Positions 25,958 to 33,945 are shown, counted from the stretch's first letter. The stretch: DNA of 46,955 bases from Candidatus Pelagibacterales bacterium (GCA_002715505.1 PAZF01000018.1:1-46955); one strand, 5' to 3'. A program made the numbers and translations. Notes: generated by a model not told the origin, from the letters alone.

Positions 25958-26568
25958 TAATTCAACTCCACTAGATTTTTCATTTTAGATAAAGCTAACC
26001 TTATTCTAGACTTAACAGTTCCCAAGGGAATATTAAGGTCGTTAGCTATGTCAGTATGAGTTTTTTCATAAAAATAAGATTGTTTTAAAAGTTCAGCTTG
26101 TTCTTGAGGTAGAAATTTGAGTGTGTTAGTTATTTTTGTAGACAATTCGGAAGCTAATATCTCATCTTCTTGTTTTGAGGGAATTGGTATTTCAAGACTT
26201 TCATCGGAGTCAACTGCATAATGTTTCTTTTCTTTTCTAATTTTATCAATTCTTTTATTCTTAGCTATAGTATAAATCCAGGTACTTACTGAAGATTTTT
26301 CGCTATTATAAGTATTAGCTTTTGTCCAAACAGAAATCATTACTTCTTGAATAATTTCTTCCGCCTGAGTTTCTGTACAGCCTAATTTTACAAAAAAACT
26401 TTTTAGCCTAGGTGCAAAATACCTAAAAATACTTGAAAAGGCTCCCTTATCCTGATTTAAACCTATTTCTCTTAAGCAAGAAGATAAATCATTTTCTTTC
26501 AATCCAGGAGATTTCTTTGCAGTACTATGCCCCATTTTATTATCTATTATATTATTATAAAAATTCAT
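25957..26568 (-). CDS. rpoE: ECF sigma factor RpoE (ECF11/ChrR-regulated type)
   Basis: A 203-residue group IV sigma factor. Region 2 is FSSIFRYFAPRLKSFFVKLG followed by AEEIIQEVMISVWTKA and STWIYTIAKNKRIDKIRKEK. Region 4 is LPQEQAELLKQSYF, THTDIANDLNIPLGTVKSRI and RLALSKMK. With ChrR directly downstream this is the singlet-oxygen/photo-oxidative-stress sigma factor. The start is uncertain: MGHSTAKKSPG, 11 codons in, is an alternative. I did not find a clear TGATCC-type RpoE promoter in the spacer before the gene, nor before the facing flavoprotein or photolyase genes, so autoregulation is not shown here. Confidence 0.93.
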   Translation of the reverse strand: MNFYNNIIDNKMGHSTAKKSPGLKENDLSSCLREIGLNQDKGAFSSIFRYFAPRLKSFFVKLGCTETQAEEIIQEVMISVWTKANTYNSEKSSVSTWIYTIAKNKRIDKIRKEKKHYAVDSDESLEIPIPSKQEDEILASELSTKITNTLKFLPQEQAELLKQSYFYEKTHTDIANDLNIPLGTVKSRIRLALSKMKNLVELN

Positions 26569-26772
26569 TTTAATTACAATTCCAATATAATCAAGTATAC
26601 GTTAAACAAAGTGATATAGATTATATAGTATGGATTTTTAAAAAAATAAGCTTTTTTAAAAATGAACTTTAATTCACTGTAAATTATAAAATAATAATTA
26701 AAAAATTAAATTAAATAATATTAAGAAATTTGTGTATCAGACTTTTTCTTAAAATTAATCCAAAAAATATTT

Positions 26773-27504
26773 CTATCGAAAAGTTGTAATATTATTATCT
26801 ACTTTATAGATTTCGTCTAACTCTTCATTTATGACATACTTCTCTAGAAACTTTATGACATTATGTAAGTCATTAAATATGGTCTCCTGAGATATTTTGT
26901 CATAATCATATTGCTTGGTGTAAACTTTTCTAATAAAAGCACTATCATGTATAGGCGGACCAATTACTACATCATGGTTATCAAAGTATTTTATAAAATC
27001 ATCAATATGTTTTCTATTTAAATGAATTTTATTTGGAATAATGACAACATGTGGATGTATTCTTTTAAGCCTAGCTTTCAAATCATCTATTTTTTTTACA
27101 AAATCTAAAGTGATAGGAAGCTCAGCCATAGTATTACTACAAGGTAGTATAATAGCATGAGACTTAGTGAGTAATTCAACGCCCTCTTGATCAGGTCTGG
27201 CAGGAGTATCTACCACTAATATATTACCCTTTTGCATTCTACAATTATTCATTAATTGTTCTAAAAGAATTACATTTAATTTATCATATTCATAAGAAAT
27301 GGGATAATGACTGCAAGGTATGTTATTACTTATCCTTTGCAAGAGTCTAACAGAACTACCCTGTTTATCAGCATCAATTAGTTGAACTGAATCGTACTTA
27401 TTACTCCATTTTAACATAGCTGTAATAAGACAACTTAAAGTACTTTTTCCTACACCTCCCTTAGGATTGGCAACAGAAAGGATTTTTCCTCTTTTCTCTG
27501 TCAT
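26773..27504 (-). CDS. ParA/MinD-family ATPase (orphan)
   Basis: A 243-residue deviant-Walker ATPase: Walker A NPKGGVGKST with the signature lysine, LIDADKQGSSVRL (A' region), LVVDTPARPDQEG (Walker B-like) and VVIIPNKIHLNR. These proteins form ATP-dependent gradients on the nucleoid or membrane to position DNA, protein arrays or organelles. It is not beside parB or a replication gene, so chromosome ParA is unlikely. It has the best ribosome site in the window, AAGGAGG four bases before the ATG, inside the upstream coiled-coil gene. The 4-nt overlap suggests that gene encodes its partner. The cargo is unknown. Confidence 0.85.
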   Translation of the reverse strand: MTEKRGKILSVANPKGGVGKSTLSCLITAMLKWSNKYDSVQLIDADKQGSSVRLLQRISNNIPCSHYPISYEYDKLNVILLEQLMNNCRMQKGNILVVDTPARPDQEGVELLTKSHAIILPCSNTMAELPITLDFVKKIDDLKARLKRIHPHVVIIPNKIHLNRKHIDDFIKYFDNHDVVIGPPIHDSAFIRKVYTKQYDYDKISQETIFNDLHNVIKFLEKYVINEELDEIYKVDNNITTFR

Positions 27505-28010
27505 TTTTCCTCCTTTGCATATTTTATTATCTCTAAGCTATCATCAAAAAAATTCATATTTTGCTTTAACTTATTGATTGTATTCAGGTAATCGTTTTTA
27601 ATATTGGATATATCTTTATAAATGATATCTAACTCTTTATCTATTTCAGAAATGTTTTCTAAATGACTTTGTCTTTCTGATATTAATTTCTCAAGGCTCT
27701 TTAAATAAGGAAGGATTTTTATTTTAAGTCTATCTATATTCTCTAAGTCAGATTTATCTGTGATAAAAGAATTTTTTGAATTATCATTTTTTTTGAAATC
27801 TCTCTGAGACTTCTCAAAAGAACTTTTATTATTCATCCTTTTTTTTATTTCTTGGGCTAATATTTCAAATTTTTCATCTAATTTAAAATCATCTTCTAAT
27901 GACTTGTTATCAGATTTTTCTTTATTAGAAAAATTTACATCTTCACTCTTTTTATTAGATTTTTCCCAAGAGCCATTTCTTCTTAAAACTTTAATTACCG
28001 AATCATCCAT
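27501..28010 (-). CDS. Coiled-coil protein, probable ParA partner (uncharacterised)
   Basis: 169 residues, unrecognised. It has a basic N-terminus, MDDSVIKVLRRNGSWEKSNKK; read as VIKVLRRNGSWEK it resembles the short Lys/Arg activating peptides of ParB- and McdB-type partners. A roughly 80-residue charged, low-complexity linker follows. The C-terminal part (about 85-165) is heptad-rich coiled coil (IDRLKIKILPYLKSLEKL, ISEIDKELDIIYKDISN). No membrane segment. It is the first gene of a two-gene unit with ParA. A TATACT box ends 6 nt before the ATG, suggesting a leaderless mRNA, whereas the downstream ParA has a full Shine-Dalgarno. The function as adaptor between ATPase and cargo is inferred. 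Confidence 0.65.
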   Translation of the reverse strand: MDDSVIKVLRRNGSWEKSNKKSEDVNFSNKEKSDNKSLEDDFKLDEKFEILAQEIKKRMNNKSSFEKSQRDFKKNDNSKNSFITDKSDLENIDRLKIKILPYLKSLEKLISERQSHLENISEIDKELDIIYKDISNIKNDYLNTINKLKQNMNFFDDSLEIIKYAKEEK

Positions 28011-28022
28011 ATACTTAGTATA
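28010..28022 (-). promoter_or_regulatory. Palindromic TATACTAAGTATA element at the coiled-coil/ParA operon start
   Basis: On the minus strand TATACT, then AAGTAT, then the ATG at 28010. The 13-bp sequence is palindromic apart from its centre. The TATACT would serve as a -10 box for a leaderless transcript. A related palindrome lies in the glutamate dehydrogenase/cNMP-protein spacer. The -35 region is weak. Confidence 0.4.
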
Positions 28023-28172
28023 AATGATTTAAAAAATAATTAAATAAAATCTTCTTCTACATTGTGCTATAATGCTTGTAAAGCATACTAAATATGGTAA
28101 AAATAAAATAAAATAAAAAAATATTTGACTAGAATTTAATTTTAGGGAAAAAAAAAGTATTTTTTGTATTAT

Positions 28173-29570
28173 TTACATTCCCAGTGTTTCATATGATAAA
28201 GCTATTTTTTTTAAGGCTATACACATGGCACTAGTCCTTAAATCAGGAATTTTTTTTGTCGAATGCCATTTATAGGACATATCTATATAGGCATGCCTCA
28301 TAGTATCATCTAACCCAGATCTAACTAAATCGATTTCATCAGACCCTTTTAATAAACTTTTTTTATAGGAATGATTTAGGGAAGTATTTGTCATTTTTTC
28401 TAAGGCTATTAAAAGTTTTTCAATTTTATTTTCTTCTTCTCTTTTATGCAATCTTCCAAATCTAATTCTAGCTAAGTTTTTTACCCATTCAAAATATGAT
28501 ACTGTTACTCCCCCAGCATTAGCATATAAATCAGGAATAATAACTTTTTTGCTTCTTAAAATTTTATCTGCCCCAAAAGTAATTGGTCCATTTGCTGCTT
28601 CTACAATTACTTTAGCTTTTATATCCCTCGCATTACCAATATTTATTACGCCTTCAAGTGCTGCTGGTATAAGAAGGTCGCATTTTTCTTTTAAAAGATC
28701 ATTGCCATTTTTTGTGTATCCCTTATATCCCTTTACTCCTCCAGTTCTTGATATATGTTTTTTTAAACTATCTATTTCTATACCTTTATTGTTAAAAATA
28801 CCTCCATCTCTCTCAATAACTGCAATAATAATTGCACCGTCTTCTTTAGACAAAAATTTTGCAGCGTGATATCCCACATTACCAAGACCTTGAACTATTA
28901 TGGTTTTTCCCTCTAAGCCTCCTTGTATATTAGCAATTTTTTTATCTCTCTCATGTCTAAAAAACTCTTTAATAGCATACTGAACACCTCGCCCTGTTGC
29001 TTCAACTCTGCCTCTTATACCGTGTTTATTAACTGGTTTACCCGTAACACAGGCAAAACCATTAATATCGATAGGATTTAATTTTCTATATTCATCAGCT
29101 ATCCAAGCCATTTCTCTTTCGCCAGTACCCATATCAGGAGCAGGAACATTTTGTGATGGATTAATCAGATCTCTCTTAATTAGTTCTTGTGCAAACCTTC
29201 TAGTTATTTTTTCCAATTCGTTAGGATTAAATTTTTTAGGGTCTATAATTAATGCACCTTTAGATCCACCAAAAGGTATATCTACTAAAGCACATTTGTA
29301 TGACATTAATGCTGCTAAGGCTTCAACTTCTGACTGATCTGCATGTATTGCATATCTTATTCCTCCTTTAACAGGTTCGAGGTGTTCTGAGTGTACACAT
29401 CTAAACCCTGTAAAAGTAAACATTTTATTTTTGATCCTAACACCAAAATTTAATTTATAAGTTGAGTTAGGAGACTTTATTTGATGTGCTACTTGTTCAG
29501 ACAAATTCAAAACACTTGCCGCATTGTCAAAAACCTTATCTACTGAATCTAAAAACTCTTTACCTGACAA
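28173..29570 (-). CDS. Glutamate dehydrogenase (Glu/Leu/Phe/Val dehydrogenase family)
   Basis: Interconverts glutamate and 2-oxoglutarate + ammonia with NAD(P). The 465 residues from the TTG at 29570 match the family. The TTG has AGGGAG 5 nt upstream, while the in-frame ATG at 29618 would run across the divergent promoter and the neighbouring start. Motifs are GGIRYAIHADQSEVEALAALM, DIPFGGSKGALIIDP with the catalytic lysine, NVPAPDMGTGEREMAWIADEY, ATGRGVQYA and VQGLGNVGYHAA for the dinucleotide. No N-terminal extension. It lies between the ParA operon and the cyclic-nucleotide-binding gene. Cofactor preference cannot be decided by eye. Confidence 0.92.
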   Translation of the reverse strand: MSGKEFLDSVDKVFDNAASVLNLSEQVAHQIKSPNSTYKLNFGVRIKNKMFTFTGFRCVHSEHLEPVKGGIRYAIHADQSEVEALAALMSYKCALVDIPFGGSKGALIIDPKKFNPNELEKITRRFAQELIKRDLINPSQNVPAPDMGTGEREMAWIADEYRKLNPIDINGFACVTGKPVNKHGIRGRVEATGRGVQYAIKEFFRHERDKKIANIQGGLEGKTIIVQGLGNVGYHAAKFLSKEDGAIIIAVIERDGGIFNNKGIEIDSLKKHISRTGGVKGYKGYTKNGNDLLKEKCDLLIPAALEGVINIGNARDIKAKVIVEAANGPITFGADKILRSKKVIIPDLYANAGGVTVSYFEWVKNLARIRFGRLHKREEENKIEKLLIALEKMTNTSLNHSYKKSLLKGSDEIDLVRSGLDDTMRHAYIDMSYKWHSTKKIPDLRTSAMCIALKKIALSYETLGM

Positions 29571-29598
29571 ACTAGTCTCCCTAATGTATAGTATACAT
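29564..29598. promoter_or_regulatory. Divergent promoter and 15-bp palindrome between glutamate dehydrogenase and the cNMP-binding gene
   Basis: Plus strand: CTGACA (29564-29569), 17 nt, TATAGT (29587-29592), giving a leader of about 14 nt for the gene at 29613. Minus strand: TATACT (29595-29590) for glutamate dehydrogenase. Both -10 boxes sit in the perfect palindrome ATGTATA-G-TATACAT (29584-29598), so the two promoters share DNA and cannot fire together freely. Confidence 0.55.
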
Positions 29599-29612
29599 AA
29601 AAAATTAAAGTT

Positions 29613-30086
29613 ATGCATAAAAAGTTAGTTGGAACATGGGAGCCTGGAGATATTATTTATAAGTTTGGACAACCTCCAGATTTTGCTTATCTGATAGTTA
29701 CTGGGCAAGTAGAATTTTATACTCCAACTGATACTAAACTAGGAGACGCTGGGCCAAGTGAAGTGTTTGGTGAAATAAGTTGTTATTTAAATAGATCACA
29801 TTCAGTTACTGCAAAAGCAAAAACTCACTTAGTAGCAAAAAAAATTGAAAAGCAAGAACTATCAAAAATTTTAAAAAAAACTCATCCGGTTGTAATAGGA
29901 ATGTTGAGAGGTACTTATCATAGACTCATGGAATCAAATTCAAAAACTGAAGATTATAAAAAAGATGCTGAGAAATATTCTATGATGTATGAAAAAAGTT
30001 TAGAAGATTCTGAAAATATTAAAAATAGAATTGACAACATTCAAGAAAAACTTGATAACGTAAAAGAAAATAATAAAGGGGAATAG
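29613..30086 (+). CDS. Cyclic-nucleotide-binding domain protein
   Basis: 157 residues. Residues 1 to about 100 are a cNMP-binding beta-roll: WEPGDIIYKFGQPPDFAYLIVTGQVEF, read as GDIIYKFGQPPDFAYLIVTG, then the phosphate-binding cassette FGEISCYLNRSHSVTAKA. The cassette keeps the Glu and Arg that hold the cyclic phosphate, although the usual RSAS is RSHS. A helical, coiled-coil-like tail of about 50 residues replaces any DNA-binding domain, so this is not a Crp/Fnr regulator. It would sense cAMP/cGMP or has kept only the fold. The next gene, 2 nt on, encodes another coiled-coil protein, suggesting a complex. Confidence 0.82.
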   Translation: MHKKLVGTWEPGDIIYKFGQPPDFAYLIVTGQVEFYTPTDTKLGDAGPSEVFGEISCYLNRSHSVTAKAKTHLVAKKIEKQELSKILKKTHPVVIGMLRGTYHRLMESNSKTEDYKKDAEKYSMMYEKSLEDSENIKNRIDNIQEKLDNVKENNKGE

Positions 30087-30088
30087 CT

Positions 30089-30697
30089 ATGTCAACAAAA
30101 AAATATCAAGAGCTAGAAGATATTGTTTTAGAAAATACCATTTTAATAAAAAAAAATAGAGCTTTAGTTAGTATTAACCATGATAATTTACATGGAGCCT
30201 ACAGAGAATCATATGATGTAACGAGAGAGCTATTATTATTACAATTAGAAAGAGCAAGAAAGTTTATTAATGATAAATCTACTCACATAAATTTATTTGA
30301 ATATTTAAAAAAAAGGATAGAGATTAATAAAAAAACTGCTTCTGTTACTGAAAAAATAATTTCTTCCAATGAAATTATGATGGAAGCTCTTGAGGAATCT
30401 AAAGTTGTTAACGAAGAACTTGTTAAATTTTTAGAAGTATCACTAAGTAAATACAAAAAAAATAATACGACTAATAGGAAAAAGTCTAATAAGAAAAAGA
30501 TAACTAGCTACAGTGAAAAAGAAATAAATGAACTATTTAATTTACAAAAAGAGAATATACTTAATATTTTTAGAAATAATTCTAGAATAAATCATAATAG
30601 AAAAAAGATACAGGATAAGATAGCAGAAGTTGAGTTAATTTCTAAAAAAGCACAGGATTTGGTTGCTAATTTTCATCACTTTCTTTATGAGGATTAA
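30089..30697 (+). CDS. Uncharacterised coiled-coil protein downstream of the cNMP-binding gene
   Basis: 202 residues, unrecognised and almost entirely helical. The first heptad-rich block covers about residues 1-125, with NHDNLHGAYRESYDVTRELL and EEALEESKVVNEEL-like segments (exact: MMEALEESKVVNEELVKFLE). A basic linker follows, NNTTNRKKSNKKKITSYS, then a second helical block, EKEINELFNLQKENILNIF, to the C-terminus FHHFLYED. No signal or membrane segment. The start has AAGGGG 7 nt upstream. Its last 32 bp overlap the end of the acyl-CoA ligase gene on the other strand. Probably a partner of the cNMP-binding protein; whether it meets the ParA system next door is open. Confidence 0.65.
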   Translation: MSTKKYQELEDIVLENTILIKKNRALVSINHDNLHGAYRESYDVTRELLLLQLERARKFINDKSTHINLFEYLKKRIEINKKTASVTEKIISSNEIMMEALEESKVVNEELVKFLEVSLSKYKKNNTTNRKKSNKKKITSYSEKEINELFNLQKENILNIFRNNSRINHNRKKIQDKIAEVELISKKAQDLVANFHHFLYED

Positions 30698-32312
30698 CAA
30701 AGTAATTTTGATAAGTCTTTTTTAACTCTACTTTTCTAATTTTTCCGGTTGCTGTGTGTGGTAGCTCTTCAACGAAGATTATATCATCTGGCATCCACCA
30801 CTTAGCTATTTTGTCTTTTAAGAAATCTAAAATTTCATCTTTTTTTACATTTTCAGCTTTAACTATAAGTAACAATGGCCTTTCATCCCATTTTTTATGT
30901 TTTACACCAATAACAGCAGCTTCAGATACTTTTTTGTGTCCGGCTGCTATATTCTCAATCTGTATTGAACTAATCCACTCGCCACCTGATTTAATTACAT
31001 CTTTGACCCTATCAGTTATTAACATGTATCCATCCTGATCTATACTAGCCACGTCACCAGTTAAAAACCATTCATTTTCATCGTGAACATCACTGTTAGT
31101 CATATTTAAGTATCCTGAACAAATCCAAGGTCCTTTTACCCATAAATTCCCAAAGGCTTTTCCATCATGTGGGAGTGCTTCTCCGTCATCGTTTGTAATT
31201 TTAATTTTTACCCCATACATAGGTCTACCTTGTTTAATAGCTAAATTATATTTTTGTTCTTGTGATAAAGATGAATGCTTTCTTAAAGGCTTATTTACAG
31301 TTCCTAAAGGAGAGGTTTCTGTCATTCCCCAAGCATGAATAACTTCAACTCCATATTTTTTATGAAAGTCTTCAATCATAAATTTTGGACAGGCAGATCC
31401 ACCTATTACACATCTTTTTAAAAATTTTAATTTTTTATTTTTTTTATCTAAGTATTCAAATAGCATTAGCCATATAGTAGGAACAGCAGCTGTAAAAGTT
31501 ACTTCCTCTTTATCTAGAATGTTATAAACACTCTCCCCATCTAAATGCCTTCCTGGTAAAACTAATTTTGCTCCTACCATATTTGCTATGTATGGGATAC
31601 CCCAAGCATTAGCATGAAACATAGGAGCAATTGGCATAATTACATCTGTACTTGAAATATCTAAAGCATCTGGATTAGCAGCTGCTAAGGTGTGTATCAT
31701 TGTAGACCTATGAGAATATAAAACACCTTTTGGGTTTCCTGTAGTACCTGATGTATAGCACAATGATGATGCAGTTCTTTCATCAAAATCTGGCCATTTA
31801 TCAAGGGTTTGATTATTTTCTATTAAACTTTCATATGCCAATACTTTTTGTTTTATTTTATGAAGCTTAGTTAATTCTTTCTCTGCACATAATAAGATTA
31901 TGGTCTCAACAGTTGGTATTTCATTGCTTATTTCAGATATAAGTTCTATAAAGTCTAAATCAACAAATAATATTTTATTTTGTGCATCATTTATAATAAA
32001 AATTAGTTGTTCTTTAAAAAGTCTAGGATTTATAGTGTGACATATCGCACCAATACCTGATATGCCGTAATACAATTCCAGATGCCTTAAATTACTCCAG
32101 GCAATTGTTCCTAACCTATCACCAAGCTTTATACCCATTCTTGTTAGTGCTGAGGCAAGCCTTCTTATACGAATGTTAGTTTCTTTATAATTAGTTTTTT
32201 CTATATTTCCGTTAGATACTCTGTGCACTATTTCAGTATCTGCATGATATTCACTACTATGTTCTATTAATGAAGAAATTAATAGATTTTTATTTGACAT
32301 CAAACCAAGCAT
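30666..32312 (-). CDS. AMP-forming fatty-acid/acyl-CoA ligase
   Basis: A 548-residue ANL-superfamily enzyme converting a carboxylic acid, ATP and CoA to acyl-CoA. The start MLGLMSNKNLLISSLIEHS is the normal alphaproteobacterial opening; 14 further in-frame codons upstream are unlike the family. Motifs are the P-loop TSSLCYTSGTTGNPKGVLYSH, read as CYTSGTTGNPKGVLYSH, IHAWGMTETSPLG, WFLTGDVASIDQDGYM, and ITDRVKDVIKSGGEWIS. The C-terminal catalytic lysine is in LPHTATGKIRKVELK. The GGEWISSIQIEN ending is typical of the FadD3/medium-long-chain DmdB-like group. DmdB activates methylmercaptopropionate, which may connect with the DmdC-like enzyme at 9327-11102 (speculative). Confidence 0.92.
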   Translation of the reverse strand: MLGLMSNKNLLISSLIEHSSEYHADTEIVHRVSNGNIEKTNYKETNIRIRRLASALTRMGIKLGDRLGTIAWSNLRHLELYYGISGIGAICHTINPRLFKEQLIFIINDAQNKILFVDLDFIELISEISNEIPTVETIILLCAEKELTKLHKIKQKVLAYESLIENNQTLDKWPDFDERTASSLCYTSGTTGNPKGVLYSHRSTMIHTLAAANPDALDISSTDVIMPIAPMFHANAWGIPYIANMVGAKLVLPGRHLDGESVYNILDKEEVTFTAAVPTIWLMLFEYLDKKNKKLKFLKRCVIGGSACPKFMIEDFHKKYGVEVIHAWGMTETSPLGTVNKPLRKHSSLSQEQKYNLAIKQGRPMYGVKIKITNDDGEALPHDGKAFGNLWVKGPWICSGYLNMTNSDVHDENEWFLTGDVASIDQDGYMLITDRVKDVIKSGGEWISSIQIENIAAGHKKVSEAAVIGVKHKKWDERPLLLIVKAENVKKDEILDFLKDKIAKWWMPDDIIFVEELPHTATGKIRKVELKKTYQNYFVNPHKESDEN

Positions 32313-32392
32313 ATTAACCAATATTATATTAGTTTCAAAGTATAACTTAGTCAAATTAACTATAATGGCATATCGATTGCAAAATAATTCTT

Positions 32393-33166
32393 ATGATAAG
32401 ATATACTATTTTATTTTTAGCTATGTTTTTTATATTTATAGTAAGTAACGCTCAAATGTATAAATGCATAGAGTCTGCAAAGAAATTTGAAAAAATATAC
32501 AGACTACCTGAGAATTTATTAGTATCTATAGCACTCACAGAGTCAGGAAAAAAAGTTCAGAATGGAGAGTTTGTAGCTTGGCCGTGGACAATTAATATGA
32601 GAGGAAAAGGTAAATTTTTTAGCTCCAAAGAAAAAGCTTTAAAATATGTAGAAGCTTACATTAGTAAGGGTAGAAAAAATATTGATATGGGCTGCATGCA
32701 GGTAAATTATATGTATCACCCCAACGCTTTCATAAATCTAGATAAAGCTTTTGACCCTGAAACTAACGTCGAATGGTCAGCAAACCTTATAAAAAACTTG
32801 TATCAAAAATATGGGTCCTACAAAGAAGCTGTAGGTTATTATCACTCTTATAGACCTGTAAAAAAAAACCAATATTCGTCAAAAGTTTTCAATACTTGGA
32901 GAATGTTAAATAAAAATAAGGTTTATGCAGATGTTAAAGTAAAACTAGATAGTAATTTAAAATCAAATATTGTTTTGCAAAGTAACAAAAAAAATAGAAT
33001 AGAAAATAATATAAAAGAACCCAGTAATAAAAATAAATCTAAAAAGAATGAAAAAATTACTATTTCCAAAAAAATTTACACCAAAAATCAGAACAAAGTA
33101 AATAATGACTATATCACGGCGCGAATGGAAAAAGTTAAGTTTTTCAGAGAATATTTCTTAAAATAA
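32393..33166 (+). CDS. Secreted lytic transglycosylase (SLT-domain) protein
   Basis: 257 residues with an N-terminal signal peptide (MIRYTILFLAMFFIFIVSNA, cleavage after Ala likely). An SLT domain follows: the catalytic glutamate in LVSIALTESGKK, the IDMGCMQVNYMYH motif (G-x-MQ) and NVEWSANLIKNLYQKYGS with YYHS. The last 90 residues are a Lys/Asn-rich low-complexity tail with no fold visible. It would cut peptidoglycan glycan strands in the periplasm. This small SLT type is often linked to flagellar or secretion machinery, but none is nearby. A TATAAT at 32361-32366 lies 26 nt before the start. Confidence 0.85.
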   Translation: MIRYTILFLAMFFIFIVSNAQMYKCIESAKKFEKIYRLPENLLVSIALTESGKKVQNGEFVAWPWTINMRGKGKFFSSKEKALKYVEAYISKGRKNIDMGCMQVNYMYHPNAFINLDKAFDPETNVEWSANLIKNLYQKYGSYKEAVGYYHSYRPVKKNQYSSKVFNTWRMLNKNKVYADVKVKLDSNLKSNIVLQSNKKNRIENNIKEPSNKNKSKKNEKITISKKIYTKNQNKVNNDYITARMEKVKFFREYFLK

Positions 33167-33174
33167 GATTTTAA

Positions 33175-33597
33175 TTATAAATATTTTTTTGGCGGTTGTG
33201 GATTGTTTTTAGGATCTGAATTATATTTATTAACTTTAAGAATACAGCTACATCTCAATGATAAGATCTTTTTTTCAATTCTTTCAGCTATATTTTTTTC
33301 ATATAGCTGTTCATCATTTACATAAACAGTGAATGATTTCATATATTTTTTTTTTTTTAACTTGTTTTCAATTGTATCTTTAGTCCATTTGTATAATGGA
33401 GTATGAATTAAATTATTTTTTTGGCACTCCTCTACAAACATTTTAAATGCTTCATATTGGCATACTAATTTAGCGTTTTCTTTTTCTATTACTTTAAGCA
33501 AGCTTTTACAGCTATTTAAAGCTTTATTACTTATAAGATATTTAGCAGCATGCTCATCCAAATCAATTCTAAGTTGATATAGAAGTTTATCCTTCAT
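33175..33597 (-). CDS. Uncharacterised protein
   Basis: 140 residues, not recognised. It is charged, lysine-rich and predicted mostly helical. Five cysteines are scattered (SCKSLL, LVCQYE, EECQKN, and LRCSCILKV near the C-terminus), with no clear metal-site spacing. The C-terminus has SDPKNNPQPPKKYL. No signal peptide. It follows the cytochrome c gene by 8 nt on the same strand and meets the lytic transglycosylase gene tail-to-tail across 8 nt. The uninterrupted 140-codon frame in such AT-rich DNA and the tight spacing favour a real gene. Confidence 0.6.
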   Translation of the reverse strand: MKDKLLYQLRIDLDEHAAKYLISNKALNSCKSLLKVIEKENAKLVCQYEAFKMFVEECQKNNLIHTPLYKWTKDTIENKLKKKKYMKSFTVYVNDEQLYEKNIAERIEKKILSLRCSCILKVNKYNSDPKNNPQPPKKYL

Positions 33598-33605
33598 TAA
33601 AACTA

Positions 33606-33938
33606 CTACTCAATCTCTTCTACAGTAATCTTTATGCTTGAATACCATTTAGATACATTTTTAATGTCATCTATAGTTAACATATCAGCTATTAATGACA
33701 TTTGATGATGCTCTAATGTTTTGTCTTTATAGTGTTTAAGTTTTTCAATTAAATATTGCTCATTTTGAGCAGTTAGATGAGGAACTAAAACTGAATTTCC
33801 TCCAGTATTGGCCTGTCCATTTACCCCGTGACATACAGAGCATATGTTCTCTGCAATCTCTTTTCCTCTATTTATTTCTTCAGAGGCAGAGGTATTAGAA
33901 AAAAAATATAAAAAAATAAATAAAAATCTAAACTTCAT
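33606..33938 (-). CDS. Periplasmic class I cytochrome c
   Basis: A 110-residue precursor. The start at 33938 gives a clean signal peptide, MKFRFLFIFLYFFSNTSAS. The longer in-frame ATG at 33977 lies inside a terminator hairpin and is rejected. The mature protein has one haem site, ICSVCHGVNG (CxxCH), and the region LEHHQMSLIADML offers the distal methionine. It is a small electron carrier of the cytochrome c553/c5 type. It follows the PQQ-type sugar dehydrogenase, separated by a strong terminator, so it may accept that enzyme's electrons while being expressed at a lower level (inference). Confidence 0.87.
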   Translation of the reverse strand: MKFRFLFIFLYFFSNTSASEEINRGKEIAENICSVCHGVNGQANTGGNSVLVPHLTAQNEQYLIEKLKHYKDKTLEHHQMSLIADMLTIDDIKNVSKWYSSIKITVEEIE

Positions 33939-33945
33939 AATTAAA

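Noticed and set aside
26569-26772. A small gene or RNA in the 204-bp spacer between ParA and rpoE
   Set aside because: No open frame with coding character, no hairpin of note and no clear TGATCC-type sigma-E promoter was found; it is A/T-rich spacer carrying presumed promoter DNA.
26773-28010. Chromosome or plasmid partition locus (parAB)
   Set aside because: The partner lacks ParB motifs and any helix-turn-helix, and no replication, gid/rsm or parS-like context is seen.
28023-28172. Terminator or small RNA between glutamate dehydrogenase and the ParA operon
   Set aside because: Only a 6-bp inverted repeat (ATGCTT/AAGCAT at 28072-28086) without a following T-run on the right strand; too weak to call.
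29613-30086. Crp/Fnr-type transcription factor
   Set aside because: The cNMP-binding domain is followed by a charged helical tail; no helix-turn-helix is present.
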